From: Branchinecta lynchi
Taxonomy: Eukaryota; Arthropoda; Branchiopoda; Anostraca; Branchinectidae
Assembly: GCA_023053575.1 (NCBI GenBank)
Contig: JAKZAP010000003.1
Span: 4,502,561-4,566,560, forward strand
Length of the DNA stretch: 64,000 nt
Reading direction: 5' to 3'
A model generated the notes under the pieces. It worked only from the letters and a program-made list of their open reading frames with translations, was not told the DNA's origin and searched no databases. Numbering within the stretch: the first letter of the stretch is position 1; each line of letters begins with the position of its first letter. Shown here one piece after another: positions 34,130 to 44,585 of the stretch. A program made the position numbers and the translations under genes.

Positions 34130-34930
34130 TCTTCTCGAAATAGTAACTAATAGTAACTATTTGCTCACCACGCTCGGGAGCGTAGCAAGCGTGGTAAATA
34201 TGAATCTCTGTGATGTGATTGGTCGTATTAGCCCGCGGCACGATGTTTTGGTGAAAATAGAAAAATGCGTTCCAGCCTTGAAGCCAAAAAGCCAGATTTT
34301 GTTGACGTCATGCGTAGCAACTATGCTAAGTAGGGTGGAACACGCTCTTAGTCATCAAGAGTATTGTCGGACTGTCGCACAAGGGAATTCCTGCCAGGAT
34401 TTTCGGCACCATCACCAATTCCGTCCGAAAAATCGGGATTGTTTCCATTACATTGGTCATGATGGAAGCCCAGAAAATTACGGCCGGAAACCTGGCGATC
34501 TGCTCGTAGCATTTGATCACCGTCAGAGTTACTGATGCCAATTTTCAAGAGATGCGCTATGTAGCTACACTTGTGTGAGTGACAGTTAAGGGCAATAAAA
34601 TAAGATCAAACTTTTCTTGACTCAGCAAACTTCAAATTAGGGTTTGTTCATTACCGTTTGTTTGTCGTATAGAAGTTGCATTAGTGAATGTCAATTTTCA
34701 AGAGAAACACCTGTGTGACTGACACTTCAGGGACGGCAAAATAATATCCAACTTTTCTAGACTCACGATATCTGCCATCGGTTCGTTGGTATTTCTTTAT
34801 TTATTTGTGACCCACTTTTTGAATAACAGCGGAGTATGAGTAATTTTTTTTTTACCATATTCTTTTTCTTTGCAGGCAAGTTTCGCATGATAATTAGAAA
34901 AAATAACAAAAAAGACCCAGGGCCGAACTC
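34130..34930 (-). repeat. W repeat, right arm of a large inverted pair
   Basis: Inverted counterpart of 30545-31345. A reversed retrotransposon tail (34797-34855) has inserted in it. It contains TAGTCATCAAGAGTATTG (about 34352-34369), the complement of the MITE N terminus. Confidence 0.7.
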
Positions 34931-35522
34931 AGGGCTGTAGAAATGCGGTTAGATACACTCTTGGGGGGGGGGGGCACTTAGTTGCAATGTAAGACACGAG
35001 TGATTCATGCCATGAATCTTGGCTGGCACATACGGTGACACACAGGATAGGTTGGTTCGCACCGAGCAGAAGGTGAGTATTGGATAGGGATTGGCACGTT
35101 GAGGTTTTTATACGAACTTTAGTTTAAGCGACAAACGACACAGTTGTACCGTTACGTTAACTGCAAATAAACGGTACTGAAACCCAGGCTTTATCTTCGA
35201 CCTTTGGCTTCCTTCACTATTTGTCACTGCTCGGGATCGAAGGTGTACTCCCCACCAAACCACAAAGAATTTTATTTTCTGCTTCCCAGGTTCCCACGCG
35301 AAGCATCACATTACCCTTTGCCTTTTCGAATTGGTTTTTGCAGCAGCCACGTCTCCGCCTCTTAAAAAGCGCAACCTTCCAGAAGTTAGTCATCCAGCTC
35401 TCAGCTACCCAGCGTCAGTTATTATCTTGGAAGACAACGAGGATACTCAGAGGTTGTTATGAGCTCGTAGAAGGAGAAGACGAGCGCTTCCACACTCAAT
35501 GACTATATCAGTAGAGTGTAAA
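34931..35522. other. Upstream region of the GT31 gene
   Basis: This stretch holds a G12 tract (34963-34974), no repeat that I can assign, and a possible 5' UTR intron: a donor-like AAG|GTGAGT near 35070 and an acceptor-like TTCCCAG near 35290 with a pyrimidine-rich lead. No TATA box or initiator is convincing. The 5' UTR intron is inference only. Confidence 0.2.
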
Positions 35523-36443
35523 ATGAGTGTGATTCTGACATTACTCCTAGGAGTGGCTCTAGCTACCCCACTAGAGCTGAACTATAAGAAAGTGGAGACA
35601 ATCGCAGTTTTGTCTGAGCCAAACTTGAGCTGTGACAATTTGGATTTTCTGATTTTTGTGCACTCCAAAGCAGACCATTTCTATGAGAGGAATATTATCC
35701 GGAAAACGTGGAAAAGTGTGGAGTTGGCCAATAAGAAAACATTCAAGACAATATTTGTCGTTGGAAATCCGGAAAGAACCTTCAAACGAATCTTATCTAA
35801 TTATACAGAGGAAGTGCTAGATAAGCTTAATGCAGAATTGCAGCAACACCGTGACATTCTTCATCTTGATATGGTGGACAGATACACGTCTCTCTCCTTA
35901 AAACATGTCTCTGCCTTCCGATGGATAAATGCATCCTGCTCCACGCCGAAGTTCTTCATCAAGACTGACGATGATACGTTCTTCGACATCCACCACTTTG
36001 CCAAGTACTTCAGCGACAACTTCGACTACGAAAAAGCATTCTATTGCCACGTCCAGACCAACGCGTCTGCTCAGAGAAATGGCAAATGGAATGTTACCCA
36101 TGAAGATTACCCTATGGACAAATACCCCGAGTTCTGTTCAGGTTTGGCTTACGTGGCGACACTACCAGCTATAAAAGAAGTACTGGATCTTTCGAAGACC
36201 CATAAATGGTTATGGGTGGATGATGTGTTCGTCACAGGAGTTCTTGGCCACGGTGCAAAGCATTTCCATTTAAACCTTCGGTATTCGTTCAATTTTGAGG
36301 AGCTTCATGAGTGGACCGAGGAGAAGGTTTTGAAAAATTACCCCTATATTTTCACTCACATCGATACGCGAGATGAGTTTTGGGGTAGGACGATTCTTAA
36401 AGCCTGGAAGAAGCTGGAGAAAATCAGAACAGGGAAGTCCTAA
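35523..36443 (+). CDS. GT31 beta-1,3-glycosyltransferase, intronless
   Basis: Complete single-exon ORF. Family signatures in order (numbered from the upstream in-frame ATG at 35499, giving 314 aa): RNIIRKTW at 64-71, the metal-binding KTDDD at 155-159, YPEFCSGLAYV at 209-219 and DDVFVTG at 241-247, the position usually filled by E/D-D-V. These are characteristic of glycosyltransferase family 31, Golgi enzymes that add Gal, GalNAc or GlcNAc in beta-1,3 linkage from a UDP-sugar. I prefer the second Met (35523): it has AAA before ATG, and MSVILTLLLGVALA then forms a clean hydrophobic leader. That leader looks more like a cleavable signal peptide or very short anchor than the usual type II anchor plus stem. 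Sequons near residues 42, 101, 144, 188 and 198 fit a lumenal protein. Acceptor specificity cannot be read from sequence. The compact length (306-314 aa) matches short invertebrate members. No frameshift is seen; it is the only intact gene here. Confidence 0.88.
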   Translation: MSVILTLLLGVALATPLELNYKKVETIAVLSEPNLSCDNLDFLIFVHSKADHFYERNIIRKTWKSVELANKKTFKTIFVVGNPERTFKRILSNYTEEVLDKLNAELQQHRDILHLDMVDRYTSLSLKHVSAFRWINASCSTPKFFIKTDDDTFFDIHHFAKYFSDNFDYEKAFYCHVQTNASAQRNGKWNVTHEDYPMDKYPEFCSGLAYVATLPAIKEVLDLSKTHKWLWVDDVFVTGVLGHGAKHFHLNLRYSFNFEELHEWTEEKVLKNYPYIFTHIDTRDEFWGRTILKAWKKLEKIRTGKS

Positions 36444-37880
36444 GTATACTAGTCTAATATTGCCGGGTAGTCATTTTGTGCAACCCATAACAACCAGGAG
36501 TGTATTGGGACAATAACTAGGGCTTATGCTGCAACCCGAATCCCTTAAAGCTTCCGTGGCACGTATGTTACGTCCCTGCTATTCCTAACCCTAGCGCATC
36601 TTAGTTGATGATGGACTGTGATTGACAATCTGGAAACCCCTAATGGGAACGCTTCAAAAAGTCTCTCTTCAATCGGAGATTGGTGTAATTATGCATCACC
36701 AAATTTTATTCCGAATTCGGAGAGTTACAATCCGATCGAGGATTAAAACGCTAGAATGCAAACTACTGCAGATCAAGTTATCTGAAAGCGGACATTTTTT
36801 TTAGTTACAGTGAACCCGAACACACAACCCCCGAACTTTGAGCAAACGTCCCTGATTCATTTTTATTGGCTGCTTATGAGGTGTGTTGCAATGGAGGTCA
36901 CAGGATTTGTTTCGTCTGAATGTGGAATCTATGAAAAGAGGAACGAGAGATTCTGCCTGAGCTAGGATAAGCCGTCCTTACAAGAATCTTTCTACAGAAC
37001 GTGTAAAGTGAAAAAAATACGACCGACTGTGTCCTTGCTCTGTTAAAGAGTTTTGTATCAGATTCTTGTCAATCTAACTTTGGGAGAAGCTCCGACAGCC
37101 TGCATCTTCTAATTCATGGGCACAAAATTGGCCTGCTAGTAGAGCTACAGGTGATGACAAAGAAGCTCTTAGCTTGATTAAATAATCGTATTTCATTTCA
37201 TGGATAGTCGTCGACTCTAATGCCATAAAAAGGACGAATCATCAGTGACAGATTCGTGTGATGAAGTTTACGTTTGTGCGATATGGATCTTTTATCCTTC
37301 GTTAAGAAAGGCTCGCAACATGAAGCTAACGAATTTCGCTTGTCAAGTGCTAGCTTTGTCTGACGAGAGCGATTTACTGAGACATCGATGATAAAGCTAA
37401 CGAATTCTACTTCAGCATGTGTGGTGTTAGTTTTGTCTGAACTGACCTCGCTGACAGTTCTTATGGGAAATTGAAAACACTTATCGTCTGAACGAGCTAT
37501 ATTACTTGTAAGAACAAATAAATTAATGAGTCAATGTGACCAGAAAGATAAAGGTTTGCTTGAACCCATGATCAGTCGTTGGCCTCAAAAAAATTAGAGT
37601 ATATGACAGAATTATCTTTTCAGTTCTCCACTTCCAGAAAAGGGTATCTTCCCAGTCAAATTAAATCTTGGGTTTTATTTGGTTTTCACCACGGGGCTCC
37701 GCCATTTGGAAATTCATAATATGTCCGTAATCTCTAATTATCCTTTCTCACATCACCGAGGACCACTGATTCTTACTATAAACAAGGTAATAGTTACAGC
37801 AAAAAACAGCACCAATTAAGTAACCCCCCCCCAAAAAAATACAATAAGATTAATTTTGTACTTTTTGGTCCGATCCGGGG
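36444..37880. other. Region downstream of the GT31 gene
   Basis: No gene recognised. ATTAAA at about 36743 and AATAAA at about 37506 are possible polyadenylation signals. 37300-37430 has two copies of a segment with gaagctaacgaatt. Confidence 0.3.
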
Positions 37881-37933
37881 ACACTCCCCCCCCCCCCCCC
37901 CCCCCCCGAAATAAATTCCTGGATACAGACCTG
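37881..37933. mobile_element. Solo end of a short hAT-like element
   Basis: C22 tract (37886-37907) followed by GAAATAAATTCCTGGATACAGACCTG, matching the right end of 39045-39230. The other end is missing. Confidence 0.45.
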
Positions 37934-38989
37934 CTGTCTATCACCAACTTTCCAAGTATTTAGGTCCCGTTTAATTATAAATCGTTCCGATAATTTATTC
38001 CTGTATTGTGTCTTTGGATTGAGCTCTAGAAATGTTTCCAGGATTAACTTATCAGGTTCTGGCAAACAAGAACTGTGTCTCAGCAAGAATAGCTAAACAT
38101 GAGACAAAAATAGTTAACTATCACTAACGAACAATTCCTCTGTCAAGAGGCAATTTACATGTCAACTAAACACGACCACTTTTTACAATCATTTAGAACA
38201 GAGTGACCAGCTGCCTCCTAACGAATGTAACCAAAAACGTAATGCATTCTACGAATCACGTAAACTATCACAATTATAAGGTATTTACATATTCACTCAC
38301 GTCTTAAAAAATTGTATGTATCAGACTTTTTCAGAGAAAAGTAATTAGTCGATTTTAAAGAATGGCTTAAAAAGGGAAAGTCAGCTTTGATGTTCGTTAG
38401 CGTGATTTCGGCCCATCTTGGCAAGTGTCGTTGTCAGGCTGTTGCTGGAAGTTCCAACCTGTATTGATCGCAGACATTTTCGTTTTGAGCTATTTTTAAT
38501 ATACATTTCCCGGTCAGCTTGGTCTGAAGGAGCATTTATGAACGTAATTGTGTTCCAACCTGAAATTAAATGAAGAACCACTTTATTTTCTGAAATTCGA
38601 TTATTTGCAGAAATAGTTTAAAAAACTACACAGGTAAGATACACCGTAGAGAGTCGAGGAAAGTTGGAAGAGAAAAAATAGTAAATTTATGCTGGAGATA
38701 CTGATAAGAGACGGTGAAATGGGGACAGTCTCTCATTAGCTAGAGCTAGAGGTAATAATATTAACTTCGCCCGTTGTTTGAAATTCTATTTATCTGTTTT
38801 AATTTCTTGGGTTTCATAGTAAGTGAACTGAACAGCTGTGTAAGTGTCAGTCAGCCCATATCATCCTGCAGTATATGAGTTACTCGTCCTAATGGGGAAC
38901 TGAAATAAAACGAAAGCATAGGAGAAGTCGAGGCAGAAGTAAGCTATTCGGATTTAAGTTTCTCTTTCTAGTATGTTTTTGTTGCTAAC
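37934..38989. other. Unassigned spacer
   Basis: No gene or repeat recognised. Confidence 0.25.
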
Positions 38990-39320
38990 ATACCATCAGG
39001 GTCGGGAGGTCGTGTACTGTAATTTCTGCCAGGGTTGTCCGCACCAAGGTCGTATCCAGGGGGGGGGGGGGGTAGGGGGTTGATACCCCCCCCCCCCCCC
39101 GAAACATAAAAAAATAATCATTTTATAGGCTTTTCCCTCTGATCTACGTCTTTTTTGTCCGACCCCCCATAGACCCCCCCCCGGAAACGCACCCTCCCAA
39201 AAAAAAAAAAAATTCCTGGATACGGGCCTGGTTCGCACCATAATCAATTCCATACGGAAAAACTGAGATTTTATTAACTTCATGATGAAAGTGCAGTAGA
39301 TCAGGCCAGGAAATCCTGAT
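38990..39320. repeat. W-family fragment split by an insertion
   Basis: 38990-39044 and 39231-39320 form a diverged W copy (ccgcaccataatcaattcc, tgatgaaagtgcagt), interrupted by the element below. Confidence 0.45.
39045..39230. mobile_element. Short hAT-like element, 186 bp
   Basis: TIRs CAAGGTCGTATCCAGG and (reverse complement of right end) CAGGCCCGTATCCAGG. Flanks GTCCGCAC and GTTCGCAC match 7/8. G14 (39059-39072) and C15 (39086-39100) tracts. Same family as 6793-6962. Confidence 0.7.
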
Positions 39321-39960
39321 CGTCTGAATGCATGAATATATGAAATTTATTACTCATTTTTAAGACAAAAGTCACAAACGAGGTATAGAAAAAAAGAAAG
39401 ATAAAAGACAAGAACACGCAACCATGAACTCTTATTTACGGGTCCCACGGGCCCACGGAGGTAGTCCTAGAAGATATTTGCAATACCTATAAAATGTGGA
39501 ACGAATGCATTTTTGATCTTTCGTAGTTAGTATAGTAACCAGAAATGACGACAGCGTTACTATGTGCGGCATAGCGAATACGGATGTAGCCGGGCCAGTA
39601 TGTGCCTAATGTAACGACGCTTAGAAGTAATGAGTATTCCGTATGCTTTCTAGCCTTTTCCGCAAAATACGAAACAAGACAGGAACGCGCTGTTTGTATA
39701 CCCGCTGTATCAATTTTTTTCTTCTTCTGAATTTTAACAACATAGACCTCTGCTAAGCTGTGTTCACGAGTGAAGTATGTTACACGCGACGTAGCAAATC
39801 GTTGGTTTTAATTATTGTCATGGGTTAAATTTGATGTGATGGTTGACAAAACGCAGCCGGATATCGTGTTTCTTGGTTGGCAGGTTTGCGACGTGCAACT
39901 CTTTGTAATACAGGATATGCGATTGTCTTTTTATACGCTTCGTAAATCGAGGTTCATTAT
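39321..39960. other. Unassigned spacer
   Basis: A non-LTR-like 3' UTR may start at 39335 (ttattactcatttttaagac, minus). No gene. Confidence 0.25.
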
Positions 39961-40545
39961 ATTCTATTATGGCAAAACTAGTTACACATTTTGTTATCAC
40001 CTAAACTAATAACAATAATCAGGAGCAGAGGAAAACCTAATGCTTCAATAATTGCCATCATCTTTGAGACGAAAATAGTATTTATAGTTTGTAATTTTAT
40101 TGTAGAAAGATTGGCAGTGTAAAAGTTTGGTTAAAGCTAAGCCCTTTTACATTTTCTGATGGCGAAAACTAGCTACACAGGTCTTTAACGGCCAACCAGT
40201 AGCAAAGACTACCAGTAGTAAAAGAAAAGCAGGAATTTGAACTTTCAGACGAAAGTCGTGACTGTACACCGTTTTAATTCTAGAAAGACTGGCAATATAA
40301 AAGTTTTACGTTGTAAAGCCAAGCTATTCACATTTTATTACAGTCAAAACTAGCTATATAGTTCTGTAATGGCCAAAACTAGTTACGTTACGATTACCAG
40401 GAGCACAAGAGAAGCGGAAAAAATTGTGCCGAAATGACGTCTGACTATACGTCGTTCGTAATTCTAAAAATAGTGTCAACGTCAAAAAATTAAGCATAGT
40501 AAAAGTAATACTTATAAGAACTGGATGTTTACGACTAACCTTGTT
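39960..40545. repeat. Degenerate tandem repeat, about 190-215 bp
   Basis: Three units with tggcNaaaactagNtac at about 39968, 40158 and 40373, each followed by an accaggagca-like word and a cgaaaNtNgt segment. Confidence 0.5.
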
Positions 40546-41365
40546 TAGGACATATTTTATATTACTCAGTGCCAAAGGGTTTGTAAGTGATCGTGAAAAT
40601 CAGCAAATTTTGTCTGTTTCGCAACAATAAATTTGTTATTCCTACCAGCAATTTCTTCCTGTTAGCAAGTGCCCATAATGTGTTGTTTGTTAATCGCGGT
40701 CGCACATGTTGTAGGCTACCGAGTTTCAGACAGAAGGTAGAAAAGGGTTATCTAATCGATCTGGTTAAGGGGAGGATCAAAAGAACATTCTGACGCGGTC
40801 TGACAAAGACCGAAGAAGTTTGGACATCAATCAAGCAATTTTATTTTCAACCCTAATAGCACTAACAGCCCCACACGGGCGGGGATTGGAAAAATAAACA
40901 CTCGCTAACAATAGAAATAAAACACAAACTAACAAAAAATAAATAAGAAACGAACATAAATCATGAACAGTTAAAATGTTTAGTGAAATACGAAACGAAT
41001 GAATTTAGGTATCTTTATGAATATTTCAGTTTGGGATTCCGTAGAAACCTGGGAAATTATGTCGGTTAGCCAGATGACAGTGCTCCCCCTTATGACTTGG
41101 CACCCAGAGAACACAAATCTTTCCCGCAACGTGAACAAAATTCAGCTTGCGAGTCGAAATGGCGGGCTCTTTCTGCTAGCAACGCCGAATTTTCCTAGGC
41201 GGATTCTTTCTGCTAGCAACGCCGAATTTTCCTAGGCGACTACGAATCCGCGTTCCGTGGGCACCAAGCTTAACCTAGTATTGAAGCCATCAAGATCCGC
41301 TGCTGTAGATATCTGGGATATGCACTCAGGATGGGAAGCACCAGACACCCGAAGACCATCCTCCA
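40546..41365. other. Unassigned, with a short duplication
   Basis: 41167-41239 holds two direct copies of ttctgctagcaacgccgaat-like sequence, 38 bp apart. No gene. Confidence 0.3.
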
Positions 41366-41366
41366 G

Positions 41367-41645
41367 TCCCTATGAAAAATTTACCTCAAAATAGTAGCAT
41401 AAAGTTGTACGAAAAAGTAGCATGCAGTACTAACTGATGCTACTACATGTTTCTACTTCAAGGCTACCGTGTTACTGCATACTACTGCATGCGACTATTA
41501 GCAAGACTGGATGCGACTGGATACTACTTCATAAGACTGGACCAGTCTGAGGCACATTAAATGATAGTATTCTTCACTATTACATAGTATTCCATGCAAC
41601 TTTTTCGTACAACTATCATACAACTACGCAGGCTAAACATTTTTC
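41367..41645. mobile_element. MITE family H, copy 1
   Basis: CCCTATGAAAAATTT ... TTTTTCATCGGG. Placing the ends there gives a 2-bp flank GT on both sides. Very similar to 61431-61720. The interior is rich in tactact and gatgctac words. Confidence 0.6.
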
Positions 41646-41980
41646 ATCGGGGTGGCAACCAGAGGGACCCACACGAAGAGTGTGACCGCTGAACACTCTT
41701 CACCGCACCTACCAGTGCTTCCACTTGCTCCACTTCGAAAATCCTGCCGGGAACCCCATAAATCCTGAAAAATCCTGCTCGGAAAGTTCAAAAATCCTGC
41801 AAGAAATCCTGCCGAAAAAAATAAATGTGTCCGTACTAATTAAAGGGATAGTTGTTAAGAATATATATAGCTGGAGGATTTGAGCAAACTTATCTGAATT
41901 TTTCGTCTCTATCGTTTGGGAGGACTAGAACGTTTTTGCCGTAAGAACTAAATGAATATTAAACGACTAAATACAAACAC

Positions 41981-43550
41981 CAGGGTAACGACTGGGGGGG
42001 GGGGGGGCACCTCCGTCCCCAATGTTGTTGGCCAATCAGTATAAAACTACCGAGTCTGCGCGAAGCGCCGCGATTTTTTGTCAAAACAGTTGATTTTTTT
42101 CAAGGGAACAGTCGGTTTTTGGGATCCCAAAACGTAAGTGGAGGGATACCTATGACATCGCAAAAGTTGTCCGTCCGTCCGTCTGTCCGTCCGTCTGTAA
42201 GCACGATAACTCTCGAAGGGAATGAGATATTTTGATGAAACTTGGTGTGAGGGTTCGTTGGGTCGTCGGACCAGTCAAGTTCGTAGACGGGCTTTGTAGC
42301 TCTACATTTAGGGGTGGGGGAGGGGATAAATAAGGGACAAACAAAATATTTTTAAACAGCTAATGTGATAGTCGATTATGGGGTAAGAAGACATGCTGAA
42401 CACGATGGTGAAAACCATTTTGTCATCGGACAAGTAGTTCGCCCGGAATCCGGCCAAAACCGGAAAGTTTGTTGAAAGTAAAAGTTTTATTTGAAGTTGA
42501 TTAGATGTTCGATTTAGGGGTAGGAAGACATGCTGAAGACGATGGTGAAAACTATTTTCTCGATGGACAAGTATTTCGCTCGGAATCCGGCCCAAACCGG
42601 AAAGTTTGTTGAAAGTAAAAGTTTTATTTGAAGTTGATTAAATGTTCGATTTATAGGTAGGGAGACATGGTGAAGACGATGGTGAAAACTATTTTCTCGA
42701 CGGAAACTATTTCGACCGGAATTCGGCCCAAGCCGGAAAGTTTGTCAAAATTAAAAGTTTTATTTGGAGTTGATTAGATGTTAGATTTAGGGCAAGAAGA
42801 CATGCTGAACACTTATGTGAAAACAAGTTTCTACCCGGACATGTAGTTCGTCCGGAATCCGGCCAAAACCGGAAAACTGTTGGAAGTCAAAGTTTTATTT
42901 CTAGTTGATTAGATAAGCGATTTAGGGGTAAGAAGAGATGCTGAGTCCCTGTGTGACAATCGTATTTTACCCGGATATATAGTTCGACCGGAATCCGGCT
43001 GGAATCGGAAAATTTGTTATAAGCTAAATTTCTATTTGAAGTTGATTAGATGTTCATTACTGGGGAAAGAAGATACCCTGATTTCGTCTTTGAGCTTTCT
43101 TTTTTCGCCGGACAAGTAGTTCTGGAGTTCGGCCGGAACCGGGAAATTGGCAGAAGTGGCAGGAAGTTTTCGTCAAAACAGATATGACTTATAGGGGTAA
43201 ACACACATGCTGAATCCAAATCTGAACTTGTTTTTTTCAGGTGATTAGCTATTTGGCCTTAATCTGTTTCTGAATTTTAATTGTAAAAATGTTCAAGGAG
43301 TCTGGCGAAGACTGGATCTGGCTAAGACAAGACCCAGTTGTCTGGATCAGATATTGAATTTTTGGGATCCCATCGAAACCTTTGGTCTTGTTCTGAAAAT
43401 CAGTCAACTTTTTTTCAAAACGGTCGTTTTTTTCTTGAAAACAGTCGTTTTTTTCTACAAAAACAGCCGGTAAAAATTACCAGTCAGTCGGTAAATGCCT
43501 TGCCCTCTCCCCCCCCCCCCCCCCAAACATTTTGGCTAGTAACGCCTCTG
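41981..43550. mobile_element. hAT-like family P, copy with nested F137
   Basis: TIRs CAGGGTAACGACTGG and (reverse complement) CAGAGGCGTTACTAG. Flanks ACAAACAC and ACCAACAC match 7/8. G14 (41994-42007) and C16 (43509-43524) tracts. GCGC-GAA-GCGC hairpin about 42058-42068. Compared with the intact copy at 3511-3798, it is split by 42121-43393. Confidence 0.75.
42121..43393 (-). repeat. 137-bp-unit element (F137), longest copy
   Basis: About six units of 135-137 bp; the landmark gtaNgaagacatgctgaa steps 137, 137 and 135 bp from 42381. Ends are GGGATCCCAAAACG and CTTTGGTCTTGTTC. Inserted between CAGTCGGTTTTT and CTGAAAATCAG of family P, giving a near-empty-site comparison with 3511-3798. Confidence 0.75.
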
Positions 43551-43599
43551 ACCAACACTACCATTAAAGAGGGCGTCTCTAGACGGGACTTGAAAATGT

Positions 43600-43860
43600 A
43601 CATACAACAGGAGCAGTGGCAACGTCTGTACCCAGGACAAATTATACTAAGCGCCGCAGGTAAACGTTTTTAAACACGCCATTTTTTTCTGGCAAAATTT
43701 AACTTATATTCTAGCTTTTAGTGTGATTTATACTCCCAAATATTCTAAGCCTTCAGCGCCTACTATAAATGACGCACCCTTCTTCTAAATCGGGAATATA
43801 AACTACAAGATGCGCCGCAGGCGAAATTTTGTGAAAACACTGATGATCAAAGTGTCTTTT
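43600..43860. repeat. CGCCGCAGGCGAAA-type repeat
   Basis: gcgccgcaggNNaaa and ctNctatttNgaagaaNggt words also occur at 11030-11430, inside M (18170-18660) and at 29290-29450. They look like shared interior sequence of the hAT-like families. Confidence 0.4.
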
Positions 43861-44160
43861 TGCCATTCGAAATGGAGACACGATCAGACGATTAAAACGA
43901 AAGAAATAAGCCGCATCCCTTCGTTTTTATAGCTAAAATAGATTTATGGTTGCGTTTTCTCAAAAATCCCTAACTCTTACTGCAGTCTGTTAAAAATATC
44001 AGCAAATTCCTGATAAATCCTGAATAAGTCCGGAAATCCTGTAAAATCCTGGAATCTCAAAAATCCTGAAAAAAATCCTGCAGGGACCCAAAAATCCTGA
44101 ATTTCAGGATAAATCCTGCAAAGTGGAAGCACTGGCACCTACCAATCGAATCTCCACAAC

Positions 44161-44577
44161 CAGGGTTGCCATCAGCTCAAGAAAAAAATCCATGGCAAGC
44201 ACTGTTGCCAAAGGGACCAAAAATGTGCCACCTTTCGGCGAATACGTCTTCGTTACGCAAAAACGCACGTATTTACCGTTGCGGTGATTTTTTTTCTTCT
44301 CCCGAATGATGCACGATTCTGCGTCCTGTGGGATGCCGTCCTGTAGTGCGCGAACCCATTTCGGACTGGAAAAGAATAGTTTTTGCTGTTTCAGAGCGAC
44401 GGCAATTTTATCCCGAGTGAAAAAAAGTAAAACTCATGATTCCGAAGCAAAATCAACGATCTCACGAGAAATACATGTTTTTTGAAAGCAAATCCATTAA
44501 AATCCATGGCATTTCCAATGTCCAGGGGGTGGGAAATCCATGTTTTCATGGATAAATCCATGGCGGTGGCAACCCTG
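44161..44577. mobile_element. hAT-like element F, 417 bp
   Basis: TIRs CAGGGTTGCCA and TGGCAACCCTG; exact TSD TCCACAAC (44153-44160, 44578-44585). Both ends carry aaatccatgg words. Only 26 bp from the end of element G. Confidence 0.85.
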
Positions 44578-44585
44578 TCCACAAC

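Larger units (their letters stand above)
41713..44134. mobile_element. hAT-like element G with nested insertions
   Basis: TIRs CAGTGCTTCCACTT and AAGTGGAAGCACTG; exact TSD GCACCTAC (41705-41712, 44135-44142). Own sequence is marked by aaaatcctgNNgaaa words at both ends (41745-41820, 43995-44110). The middle is filled by the family P element at 41981-43550. No transposase. Confidence 0.85.

Noticed and set aside
42121..43393. CRISPR array from regularly spaced repeats
   Set aside because: Units are 137-bp contiguous satellites without unique spacers, in eukaryotic DNA.
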